Origin: Daucus carota subsp. sativus
Lineage: Eukaryota > Streptophyta > Magnoliopsida > Apiales > Apiaceae
Assembly: GCF_001625215.2 (NCBI RefSeq)
Contig: NC_030383.2
Coordinates: forward strand, 3,298,779 to 3,362,778
Direction: 5' to 3'
DNA: 64,000 nt
The first letter of the stretch is position 1. The number at the start of each line of letters is the position of its first letter. The position numbers and the translations under genes were made by a program. Under the pieces are notes generated by a model. It was given only the letters and a program-made list of their open reading frames with translations. It was not told the origin of the DNA and did not search any database. This document shows, in pieces, positions 46,201 to 57,731 of the stretch.

Positions 46201-48617
46201 TATCATCAAAACTATATAAAATTAGCAATTCTGAAATATTATGCAGAGCACTAGCTAGAGTTTGCACATTGACTTTTTCACTTGAGTCCGTAGCAGGAGC
46301 CTTTCCTTCTTCAGAAGGTGGTGAATATAGAACATTTTCCACATAGTGCAGCGGGATGCAGCCATCTTCTAAGTTCTCACTGGTAATAATCCCTGCATCA
46401 ACAGCACTGTTAGATGTGATATTGACCTCTTTAGGAAACAGTTGTTTGATCGGAATCTGCAGAGAGCCAAAATCACTCTTTGATGTATTCAGCAGGTTGT
46501 ATTGTTCTATTGGGCTTTCAACATTGCTCGAATATTGATCTCTATTATTCTCGTTTTGTTGAACGCCATCAGACTTTGATCTACAATCAGCAGCTGCTAA
46601 GAATTCTTTAGTTGGCAAAGTTGCAATGAGATTTTTCATTGGAAGAACTGCTTTAGTATTATCAGTAGACAAATTCTCTTTGCGGAGGTTATGCCCGCAT
46701 ACTTGACTGGAAAAGTCCATTACAAACTCATTATGAGGAAACTTGTGTACCGCTTCAAAGTCCAAAAGGCCACGTGTTTCTAATTTCTTCGAACGATTCT
46801 GGCCCGGTATAGCTTCTAAAGATTTAAATGGAGAAACATTAGAAGCCGGAGCTCCTTTCCAGCATGGTGAATCCTCAGCTGGGTTGTAATTATCAGAATT
46901 TTCGGTGGCATTGGCAGTATGCTTGATAGCTTCGGTGTTATCAACAGACATACTTGAACAATGTGGAACATTTATATCAGGAATTTGACCTCTTATCTTG
47001 ATTCCATGATTCAATGAATTTTTAGAAAGTGGCTTTACCAAAGAAAAGGAGGCTGGGGAACATATGCGCTGGTCATTTCTACTCGCTTGAAAACAGAGGT
47101 GGTTTGAATCCAAGAAACCTTCTTTAACTTCAGAATTTGAAGGAAGAAGAGGTTCCTTCTCTATTATTTGGTTATAACTACCAACATCCTTCTTGTTAAC
47201 AGCTATAGTGTCCCCAATGTCTACACTTTTAGAAGCAACTGTATCTTGCATCGGAAAACTGGTTCCAACGATCGGTGGTCTTATTACAGGCACCACGGAA
47301 GCTTTTGTTACAGATGTGCAATCATCGATGCAAGAATCAAATAGTTGAAGACCTTTTCCACCTAGACTGTTGGACTGGTGAAGATTACTGGAAAATGTAA
47401 CTGGTTCTAGAATGGGTGATTCGAGATTAGATTCTGTAAATTTTGTACTAGTTCCAAGGATAGGTCCTTTTGATGACTCAGTAGGGCTAAACCTGAGATT
47501 TTGGTGCAAACAATCATCTAGCTGGTTATTAGCTAGAGACCCACCATTCTTCTCTTTTTCAGGAACAGCAGCATAGATTCTCTGTGTAGCCGTAGAATTT
47601 ACTTCACACCTCAAAAACTCGTCAGGAACTACTTCTGCGTGTTACAAAATAACATAAAATTAACACAGCATATGTTAAACATGCTTTAAGACATCCAGAT
47701 CCAATTAACTGCAAATTCAGATTCATGAAGAAAAACTTATAACAACAATTTAAATAATTTGACTAATTATAAACCAACTCCACAATTTAGACCAGATATT
47801 ATTATTCTCCTACTTCCATTCGATATCACAGACAATAGACATGTGTTACCTAATTAAAGGATGAGAAAAGAGCAACTATTCTACTTACCTGTTGTTCAGT
47901 AAAACCTCTATTTCCAAGACTTTCTTAGCCTTCAGGGTTTTGTGTGGCTCTAACTTAAAAAATTTTAAAAAAATGTTTCAAAAGATACTTATTAGGTATA
48001 AATTTCACTTGATCATTTCTCTTTCGCTGCTGCACCAATTGCATTCATTGTAATTCTATTATTGCAGATGGTAGAAGTTAGAACACAGTCAATGGCCTAT
48101 GATTTTTTTTATTTATTTTTTATCTTCATATTTTCTATAATTTATATAAACCAAATAAATTTTCCTGCATTTAGGGCCTGTTTGGCTTATTTTAAAAAAG
48201 TTATTTTTACTTTAAAGTACTTTCATTACTTATAAGTAAACAGTATTATTTGACTTCTAAGTTACCAATTTACTATGGGTTTGCATTTTTAAAATATAAT
48301 ACATAACTTATAAGGTATAGACATTAACAAACTAACATTAAAATACTAGAAATTACTTTTGTAAGGGATAGCATTCGATTTTATGAAGTCAAATTGCAAA
48401 TAATAATAATAATAATAATAATAATAACTTGAGTACAAACATATTTTGTACTTTTCAGAATTCAACATATAAGTAACGAGCAAGTCCAACAATGTCCTAA
48501 CAAGTACCCTATAAATATATTCAAAAATACTGTCCTAGTGATTTAGGACAATATTTTGGTATATGAACTCTAACAACATGCCTTATATTTGTGTCTTGTT
48601 GTTAAAATAATAATAAT

Positions 48618-48652
<35 letters not shown>

Positions 48653-50804
48653 TATAAATATATTAATTAGTATTGGAGGGAACGGAAAAGATGAGAGGAG
48701 AGAGATGCGTTGAAATGGAGGGAAACTAATTTTTTATTGATTAAAATAGTTGGACATGCATAGTGGTGCCTTGGAAATAAGGCACATATTGGATTTCCTA
48801 GTGTATTAAGGCACCGCGAGGAAATTTTCGGAGCACTCATTTCTTCCACATGCCTCAAATTTTAGTTTAGGACATTGTTGGACTTGCCCTAAGTCCCTTT
48901 TACAATTTACTTATTAAACACAATTTGTCAAATAGTAGACTTATTAATTTATAAGTAGACTAGCTAACTTATATGTTAATTCTATAAAACAAACAGGCCC
49001 TTGCAGAGAATACAATCTTTTCCATATTTTGTGCAACGCAAGGATGTCAATTCGAATCTCATATAAATGAAACAGAACAAATTATAATAAAGCTGATAGC
49101 TAGATGAACAACATGAGGTTGATTTGATAAATTGACCCGAGTTTTCTTTTTAAAGGTTTGAGGTCCTATATACCGATCTGATACGTCGGAAGGTGTTATG
49201 TATCTAAACTTTATAAAAACATATTCATTCTGTAGTGTGTTTTCACCCAACCCCCATGCTTCTCCTGCTCTCTCCTCTTACTCTCTTTCCACTCCTTGCA
49301 GACTGCAGAGCTTACACATCCAGAAAAACAAAGGGGAAGGTATGACCCTGTTTTACTCCCACTCCAAATTATGTATTATGGTGAGAAAACATATAATTCG
49401 GTGCTGAAAGGTGCTCAAATCTAAAGAGATAAAAAGAAAGAATGGAGTAGTAGAAGATTGATCAAGCTTAACAACATAGAAAGTGACTGCTGCTAAACTA
49501 AGTATCTTCCAGTTATTTTGTTTTAGTTGGTTTTGTGAGATTCGGACCTACTACGAAATGGTCGGAAATACTGTATCAGCATCTAAGATGGGTTACGCAT
49601 CAGCGGACGAGTGTAATAATATTACAGTAATATGAGAATTGCAGTTGCAATGAGATGAAGTTACGTATATGATCGGTATAGAAGACCATGTATCCACTTT
49701 TAGGTATACTGGACCACTTACTTCTGAATTGGGGTAAATAGGGTTTTCACCCGTCTGATTTCAGATAAAATTCTCTTTTATAATTAATAAAGTCATAACA
49801 GCGATTTTATGTAATCTTTCCCCTTCATTGTAGCGAGTTTCTCATTATAACGTTCAGGAAGATTAGGATAAGCAGGGACATGTACTGGTTAAAGATCATG
49901 GAAGTAAGTTATGTGATTGTGAAGTGAAACATGCCTTAAAAGAATCAAATATGTCAACAAAAAAGATTATAAAATAAAAGAAAGACCATGGAAGTAATTA
50001 TGTGAAGTAAAACATGCATTAAAAGAGCCAAATATGTAAACAGAAAACACTATTAAAACGAAAAAGAAAAAAATAAGTAAAACCAAACAGTAATGATTTC
50101 ACTTCATTTAAAAAATTGGTCATACCTTGCTTTAAGTAATCTCGGTAAACATGTGGAGCAGGAAAATCAGTCTCTTCAAAGCGAAAACTACCATCAATAT
50201 CCGTCCTCCTACCACAATTTCCTTCAGATAATCCATTCCAATACCCGCCCCATGGCGGTGCAAACTCCATACTCGACAAACCTTGAGTGTAATCAACTTG
50301 CGAGGATCCAACCACAGGTACAACAAGACCAGAACTAGACAGCAACTCATAATTTGCTTCGCCATGACCCACCGATGACACGTTATCATCAAGCACCTGA
50401 TAAGGAGGATAGTACTGCTTAGGTGCACCAGAATACGAAAACGGATTATTTGTCGGGTCTGTGGTATTAGGGTTCGGAGAAGCCCAATGAGCAGTTGGTG
50501 GATTGATTGGTTCAGAACCCAGGTAAGAATAATCAGCAGTGTGTAACGGACCAATTTCCGACTCGTAATTAGAATAATACTCAGGCCCGGAAGCCGATGA
50601 CCGAGGGTATTGCCAGTTATGGAAAGAACTAAAGGGTACACCATAGGCGTTTGGTTCACTAAAATTACCAATCGGGTTCGGATCAAATTTTGGATTCGCC
50701 CGATCAACTGTAAAAGGAGGAGCTAAAGGCGATAAATTCGAAGCTGATGATGATAATCCTCCATTACCCAAATACCCAAAACTCATCATATCTTTATGTA
50801 GCAT
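43296..50804 (-). CDS. Large plant protein of unknown function, 1312 aa, 5 exons
   Basis: Exons on the minus strand: 50126-50804, 46055-47634, 45040-45228, 44719-44896, 43296-44608; GT-AG sites and phases (1,0,0,1) join to 3939 nt with no stop. I do not recognise a named domain. The N-terminus is Ser/Pro/Tyr-rich and looks disordered (SSSASNLSPLAPPF). A short ordered-looking segment is in exon 2 (ALHNISELLILYSFDDKWEL). Exon 4 has ETLLYRNLWLNAEAELC. Exon 5 has three ~37-aa repeats around SVMARFQILKCR, then seven or so 28-aa repeats (GPGWNKNTPSDWDGSTTAQ). Plants have single-copy uncharacterised proteins with this layout; a nuclear or scaffold role is only a guess. Intron 1 is 2.5 kb and holds nested MITEs. 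Confidence 0.85.
43330..43930 (-). repeat. 84-bp (28-codon) tandem repeats in exon 5
   Basis: Six to seven in-frame units in the C-terminal coding region, each coding about PxxDWDGSTTAQPISMHNELAxGPGWNKN. Units vary by substitutions but keep length and frame. The last units are the closest to one another. Confidence 0.85.
48173..49003. mobile_element. MITE-like element with nested second MITE in intron 1
   Basis: Outer ends AGGGCCTGTTTGGCTT (48173 on) and AAACAAACAGGCCC (to 49000) are inverted; flanks TTA and TTG suggest a PIF/Harbinger type. Inside, about 48480-48892, a second inverted pair GCAAGTCCAACAATGTCCTAA marks another element. Between them are TAA and AT microsatellites (48403-48427 and 48605-48660). 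Confidence 0.65.
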
Positions 50805-51125
50805 TGACTTAACTGATCAAAACCCACAAAGATTTCACCTTTATCAATCTTTAACAAAGACTAAATATCAAGAACAATCATAAAAATATCATATACCTCT
50901 TTACCATTGACTTAACTGATCAAAACCCACCACAAAAATCACCATACAATCAATCTTGACACATGAAAATCATCAAAAAATCAACAAAAATTATCAATCA
51001 CTTTAAACATAAAAAATCAAAAAAAGGGCAGTCAAAAAACAACCTTCACAATCTATACATCAAATTCTTAATTACATATTCCATAAACATACATGTGAGT
51101 GCATTGACTTAACTGATCAAAACCC
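50803..51125 (-). repeat. Three copies of the start-codon leader upstream of the large gene
   Basis: GTGGGTTTTGATCAGTTAAGTCAATG (minus strand) occurs at the true start (50803-50830) and again near 50906 and 51097. Each copy includes an ATG in the same context. The two extra ATGs would lie in the 5' leader or in a leader intron. Confidence 0.8.
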
Positions 51126-51480
51126 ACAAAAAATCATCAAACAAACAATCTTAATACATGGTCATAATCAAAAAATTAACATAAATTATCAAGCACTTTG
51201 AACACAGAAATCAAGAAAGGGGTATTTAAGAAACAAACTTTACAACTTATACATCAAAATCTTGATTATATGGAACATAAAATTACATGTAAGTTTATAT
51301 CTTATAAAATTAAATGATTGTATATTGTATAGATGGGTTGAAACGTACCAGAGAAAGAAGAGAGACGGCACAGCAAGTTGAAAGATGGAAGTGATGGCGA
51401 GTTGGGTTTGTGACTCGCTTGAATCGAATCGCTCGCTTTGGAAATTTTGTTGTTATCTTGTAGTATTATTTGCGGAAGTA
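51126..51480 (-). promoter_or_regulatory. Probable leader exon and promoter of the large gene
   Basis: Near 51345-51440 the minus strand has a purine/pyrimidine-rich leader (CGTCTCTCTTCTTTCTCTGGTACG), with a donor-like GGTACG, so a non-coding first exon spliced in the leader is plausible. No clear TATA box. Confidence 0.45.
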
Positions 51481-53130
51481 GCTATGTATTTTTCACCTAA
51501 TTCATTTTGACTTCGAGGATGATGGGCAATACTAAGCGATAATAATTTTTTAAAAAATTTCACATATAATAAAATTATAAAGTAAATATATAATATTATT
51601 TAATAATTTTAATTTATAGATATGATTCAGTTTATTTTCAAAATAGAATACGTATTTATGTTTTTTGAAAATGATTAACTTATTACTGAAAAATTAGTGA
51701 AATACGTTCATTTTGGTTAGCTTGGACTCAATACAGTTTTCAATAAAGATTTAGTGGCTTTTATGATTTATTTTTATGTGCCCGTTACTTATTTTGTTAT
51801 ATTGTTATAGTAAGTTTCAAACTCAAAAAAAACTAGGTATCCTAGTTTTTTAGGTTTTTAAACCTCATTTTAAATATTTTTCTTAACTTGTCAAATAGTA
51901 GATAAATAAGTTGAAATCATTTCTTTTCCAAATAAGTCATAAGCTTAGTTTGCCGAACACCCGCATTATAAGTTGATTTTTGTTGGTTTCGAAAAGAGAA
52001 AAGAAAGTTGATTTTTGTGAACAACTCGTGAAGCAGAATATTAGGATTTTGAGAGTTTTAATTCCAATTAATAATCATTATTACTAGTGGAGCGTATCGA
52101 AAATACTTGATTTTTCATATTATTAAAAAGGATAAGTGTCGATGGAGAAATTTTGTGTTGATAAACAAAAAAATACTAACCCACTCAAAATTAACAGATT
52201 TACGAACACAAGGAAAAAACCATATTTGAAAGTATTTCTTGACAATTTAACCTCGTTTTTCTTATTTACTACTGTAGATAAATTTGAAGATAATTTTGGA
52301 ATTATCTGATCCCGGAGGAGACAATAGAACATGTTTTGTTTTCCTTACATTTAATTGGATACAAATAATCTCCCGTCAGCTCACTGCCCAATCAAATCAA
52401 TCTTTTTAATATAGCGAAACAAAGAAGCATAGAAAAATAATCAATGGGTCATTACTATTACTGTGGTCTGTGGATACCCTTTGTTCGTAAAATTCGGCTA
52501 CTTGAGAATGTTGTTGTGCATCGAAGGGCATACATACCATCTACGCTAATTTGGAACGAATGCGCGCTGAAAAATTATTAAGTGAGTGTTTGTTTGAGAT
52601 TTATAAGTTTAGTTTCTTGATTATAAGTTATGAGCACTTATACGTACCGTTTGTGTAATAAGTCAATAAGCACTTACAAAAAGCTAGGAATGCTAATTTT
52701 TGTTTCAGGGTTTCTATTTATTTTCTAAACATTTTAATCACTTATAAGTCTTATCCTGCTTCTAACTTCTACTTCACTTATTTATTTTAAGTAAGAAGCA
52801 CTTATTTTAAGTTTACCCAAACGACCCCTAAGTTTTCTAAATTTTAATCAGATCTTTTCTTTAGTAACTATATAATTTTTTATTTGAGACTTGATGATTT
52901 TGAACAAATATTAGAGGAAAAAATATTTTAAATGTTAATCTAAAATATAATATAAAATTATCATAGTAAAAGAAATATACAGATGTAAGTAAATGATTGT
53001 TATAATTAAAAATCGAAAGTGAATTTTAATGTAAATATAGTAAATTATCGTCAAAAATGTGTTCAATGATTATTATATTAGAACAAATTATCTTTCCGCT
53101 CATTTCACTTGTTTTTTAATTTTTTGATAC
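51481..53130. other. AT-rich intergenic DNA with MITE remnants
   Basis: Includes MITE-like pieces near 51780-51970 (ends TTTGCCGAACACCC) and 52585-52830 (GTGTTTGTTTGAG at left, TTTACCCAAACGACCCCTAA at right), both rich in CTTATAAGT motifs. No gene supported. Confidence 0.5.
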
Positions 53131-53139
53131 AGTCGAATT

Positions 53140-53580
53140 CAGGATTATCCTACTTATACTACATCTTTTTAAATATCGTTAGAAGTCTGGTCCTCATCTG
53201 TGATTCGTCATTTGTTTAGCTGATCCTCTCACTCAACTGATATTCGTCTTCAACCAGTTTCCTTTCCGTCACACTCAGTTAGTCATAGTCATTAGTTGGG
53301 CCTCTCACTCAATTAGTCTTCGTACTCAACTGATACTTGTTCGATCTGTTTCCCCAACTAATTTTAGTCTTCAGTTGGTTCTCTTATTTAGTTGATCTTC
53401 TCATTTAACCGATCTTCTCGCTTTTGATTGGTCATCGCGCTCTCAGCTAATTCTCATTCTCTATTTATTTTCTCAATTAGATAACTTTCATCTTCAAATG
53501 ACAATCACCCCTAAATGTTTTTCTCACTTAGATAATTCTCTCACTCAGTTGGTTTTCACCTATAGATCTCACTCACTATG
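53140..53580. repeat. Degenerate pyrimidine-rich repeat (CTCACTCAACTGATCTTCG-like)
   Basis: Many diverged copies of a ~20-30-bp phrase such as TCTCACTCAACTGAT, TTCGTC, AGTTGGTT. Low-complexity tandem-like DNA with no coding frame. Confidence 0.6.
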
Positions 53581-55355
53581 AAATAAAAAACAAAAGAAGA
53601 TATTTATATAAGTAGGTTGAAGTCAATAAAACAACGAGCACGTAATATAAATGTACTTCAAAAATCCTATATTTTTCCATTTTAAAATAATAGTCATTTT
53701 GATTTTTACACGTAATTTGAGCAGTAAAAAATACATATTGTTTTTCAATAAATTTTTCTAAATAAAAATCTAACATTTATATTATTTTCAAAAAGAATTA
53801 AAAATAAAAGTATAAAAATATATTTTCTTATATATCTCATATATCAAATTATGTGTGAAAATCGAAATGACCATATATTTATTTTATTTTGAAATGAAGC
53901 AGGTACTTAACAAAATTATAAACTGCCTTATCCCAAAATCTCGCACTCGGGCCGCATCTTTCTTTCGGTCGCCTTCCGTGATCTTCTCCAACAGTGAGTC
54001 TAAAATTATTGGGTCACGACGTTCGACGTTAATACATCTGAAAGCGCTACGTAGTGGCTATCAAAAATTCAAAGTGCTTTTTATGGTGCAAGTTCTTGTT
54101 TTTTCAATTGTATTCGGCAATTGGCATCATATAAATTTGTGGTAATCCACTCTCACTTTTTTCTTTTTCTTTATTTCATGTCAAGCATAAAAGTCATGGT
54201 AAACGATGAAACTTCATGAATGAACTCGGTGTTAGTTCAAGTTTCAACAAATATTCTCATTTCCAACAGAGCTTTCAAGGATCTTTGTCGGCAGATTACA
54301 ACAGGATTTTCTCTCAATTTACCTAATAGAATTACGAGCACGTTTGGCGCGGTTTATGATTCCAACTTTTAATCATTTACTTTTGGGATTTAACATGTTA
54401 AAATTTAAAATTGGACAAGTGTAAAAATAAAGAAGCTCAATCTTCTCATTCATATATCCTCTTTTCACCCTTGCATGAATTTCAAATAACTTTTTTTTTA
54501 ACCTAAAAATTCTTATCGTTTAAAAATTAACTACTTATATCTGTTGTATTTATTCTTTTATTCAAAAAAGGATGATAATGAATTTTGTTATACTACATTT
54601 ATATATCTTAAATACATTAAACTTGAAAATGATTAAAACTCAAGAGAATGTCCTAAAGTCTTCTCTGTTCAGATAGCCCATCTTTATTCGAGGGTTTCAT
54701 CAACTTTCACCAGAGAAAATTCACAATCTTTTCTTTTTTTTCATTACTCTTAATTCACCTCTTATATATTTTTCTTAATAAGTTTCTGGTTTTTTTTTTG
54801 GATTTTGTTTAGTCTCCTCGTGAGAGTTTATTTTTTTTTCTATCAAATTCGGTATTACGGATCTGTGGAATTTTTATAGTGTTAATTGAGTAATATCTTG
54901 TATGAGTTTCATGATGATATATTTATAATTGATCGCTCAAAATAACACTTTGAGTATTACACATGTACGTGTTTCTTAAAAAATGGCTCAAGAAAATAGA
55001 ATTTAATATCGATATGATTGTATGTTGCTCAAATTCGATTTATATATGGTTATATGGTTTATCATTAGATTGTTTTCTTTTAAAAAAAAATCAAGAGAAT
55101 AGTTTTAATTATGTGACGCGGAACTAGATGATGAGAAAAAGAAACGCCAAACATGCGATCTACTATTATTTGTTAGCATACAATTTGAGAAAGTTAGGCA
55201 CATCGCAAATGACAAATCCAATAATAGGGTCGTGTTGCCCAATTCACTGTATTTTTGTTGTGGTGGTTAGATTTAATCATTCAAACAACGAGAAACTAAA
55301 ATGATACATGAATTTCACGACTATATATGATTATTTGGAAATCGGTCTTTCTAAT
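53581..55355. other. AT-rich intergenic DNA
   Basis: No supported gene. 53930-54060 is less AT-rich and holds part of a 96-codon open frame (53855-54145) that I do not recognise and do not call. Confidence 0.45.
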
Positions 55356-55515
55356 GTGTGCTCAAGTGCACACAATAAGCACCAATTTTCATGAAAATGA
55401 TTTGTTTTGATTGGTGGAATTGATGTAAATGCAGAGGGGCCATTTACATTTATTATCCATCCACCAATCAAAAGTTAGAATTTTCATGAGAATTAGTGAA
55501 AATTCGTTTGGAAAT
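55355..55515. repeat. Fold-back (inverted repeat) element
   Basis: AATTTTCATGAAAATGATTT...GATTGGTGG on the left pairs with CCACCAATCAAAAGTTAGAATTTTCATGAGAATT on the right, around a ~45-bp loop. Likely a small MITE; ends and target duplication are not clear. Confidence 0.6.
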
Positions 55516-55854
55516 ATATGTAATAATTGGTCGGGCATTGACCAAGACTGTAACGTGTCTCTGTTTCTAACAATATATAAATATTTTGTTATCTATTCGT
55601 CCTTTATTTTATACTATTTGAGTTTTTTACACATAATACAAAATATACAAACAAGAATATTATATACATCTGTTTATATTAAAGGCCCAAAATGATAAGT
55701 AGAAAAATATTTCAATCAAAAAAATTTAAATAATGTGTATACATACATTATCCGCAATAAATTTATAAAACATATCCATGACCTCCACCAACAGCAGCAG
55801 AGTCCGTGTGCTGAAGTTTCCATTGCGGAAATGGCGAAAAAAAAGAAGACGAAG

Positions 55855-56260
55855 TTTCAGAAGTAAACAAAAAATTGCGAAACAGTTGAGTCTGAAGCCG
55901 GAGCTGCCCGAGGCGCGGGCCTGGATAACGAGAGCTCGTGTCTTAAAATTGACATGAAAACTCTGTAGTCTTCCAAGAACTCCACCATTTTCCCCACCCT
56001 TATCATCTCTCTCCCTTGCTCTCTGTATACGATCTCTCTACCTTATAGTCTGCAGAGAGATTATAGAAAGAGACGTGTTCTGCGTGTGGTTATCTCTCTG
56101 TACACGCTGAACAAAATGTAGAAGCAAAACCTTGGAGCGTGGTAGTTGAGAAAAACTGAATGTGGAAGGTTTATTTTTGGGTAGCCGATTATATATAGCC
56201 ATAGAGGTGGGTAGGAGATATGAATGAAGGCCAAAGTTTATACCTTTCGCGGCCCACACG
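55855..56260 (-). other. Promoter-like region and leader of a possible short minus-strand transcript
   Basis: On the minus strand there is a TATA box (CTATATATAA, about 56188-56197), then a CT/GA-rich leader (AGAGAGATAACC, GTAGAGAGATCG), then ATGATAAGGGTGGGG and ATGGTGGAGTTCTTGG at about 56006 and 55988, opening a short frame of some 50 codons. I do not recognise the peptide. It may be a small gene, a non-coding RNA or the first exon of one. Confidence 0.4.
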
Positions 56261-57181
56261 CTTAATTATATTGACTTATTATTTAATTTGAAATTAATTG
56301 ACGAATCCCGTCTTCTTTAATTGGGATTATATTAAATCTTTATTTAAGGATTATTGTTAAGAATTGTTGTGTTGTTAGGAAATATGTTGTTGTGAAAATT
56401 AGATAATTATTTGATATATTATTTAGTATTGAGATATTTTGAATTATATATAAAAAATATAATATTTCTGATGATAGTTTAGAGTAAAATCTATAACAAT
56501 TTTCAAGCTGTAATGTGTATATTATTTTGTTTAATTCTAAATTTTTAGTATATTCTATAATAATTTTTGAAAATGAGTAAGAGTCCAACTCAATTCTCAA
56601 ATATAAGTACTTCGTCATTTCTACTATCGTTCGGGCTCACAATTAATTGTCTTTTAACTTTTTTTCATAAGAGTTGATTACTTTAATAATAGTAGCCTGC
56701 AGGTATTGTGTAGTGAACATACTCACAGATTAATTATAATCAGACAAAGGCACGTTACTGGTGAAAAACGGAGAAGGTAGGATGCAGGGACAACACTGGT
56801 TAAACATTACACATGTTATATGTACAAAATGTTGTATCCTGAGGTCATCTTCAGATATATCTTCCCTCGAATAATTTTACAAGCTTGTCCGATCCCAGCT
56901 CATGAATATCGTATAATTTTTACAAGTCCGTTTTATCCAAATTGAGTGTATCTAAATAATAATACCCTAAATGATCATTGTTTTCTCTATAGTTATTTAA
57001 TGTATTTTCTAAAAATTGTCATGATTCTTTACCTCGGATGAATTATATTATAATTATTACGAACTAATTTCATTCTCAAGTTAGTTTTCCATTAGAACCA
57101 TATTTTATAGAAGTGTGTGTGAAATGTTGAACGTATAAAATTAAATAGAAAAAAATTGTAAAAAATAAAACAACCATAATA
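56261..57181. other. AT-rich intergenic DNA
   Basis: No supported gene or repeat structure. Confidence 0.45.
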
Positions 57182-57731
57182 ATTATTACGAGATGGAAGC
57201 CCCCGGCAACTGGTGTTTTGAAAATTAATGTGGACGCTTCGTTCCGGTCGAGTACAGAGAACTTCTCTCTGGGCATGGTGCTTAGGAACCATAATGGTGA
57301 GTTTATGGCAGAGCGGAACATGTGTATGCTGAGTGTAGCAACTGTGTTTGAAGCTGAAGCAATTGCTACGAAAGAAGCTCTCTCCTGGATCAAAATGAAT
57401 CAGCTACACAATCATCGGATAGAGATGGAAACAGACTCAATGCTAGTGGTCAATGGTATAAAGAGTAAGGTTGGGAATTTACTGGAAGTGGGGGAAGTGA
57501 TTAACCAGTGCAAGATGCTCCTTGAGGAATTAGTTCACACTTTTATTCACTTTGTTAGGAATCAAGTTAATAGGGTTGCTCATGAGATTGCTCGTTCGTC
57601 CTGTTTAGTTAATTGCCAAAATGTTTTTATGTCTCTTCCTTCCTGTTTGGAAGAGGCGGTGTCGAGAGATTCTTCCTATCAATGATAAGTTCCTTTACTT
57701 TCAAAAAATAAAAAAATAAAATTATTACGAG
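57182..57731 (+). mobile_element. 5'-truncated LINE with RNase H domain
   Basis: Insert 57193-57720 flanked by an 11-bp direct repeat ATTATTACGAG (57182-57192 and 57721-57731), with an A-rich 3' tail (AAAAAATAAAAAAATAAA). Its frame begins WKPPATGVLKINVDASF and runs to 57685. It is a type I RNase H-like domain as found at the 3' end of plant L1-type elements (RVT_3): Asp in NVDASF, Glu in FEAEAIATKEAL, Asp in METDSM, and NRVAHEIARSS. The RT and endonuclease parts are missing. Truncation, tail and target duplication together show target-primed insertion. Confidence 0.85.

Noticed and set aside
53855-54145. 96-codon open frame on plus strand
   Set aside because: AT-rich start, no motif, no homology that I can recognise.
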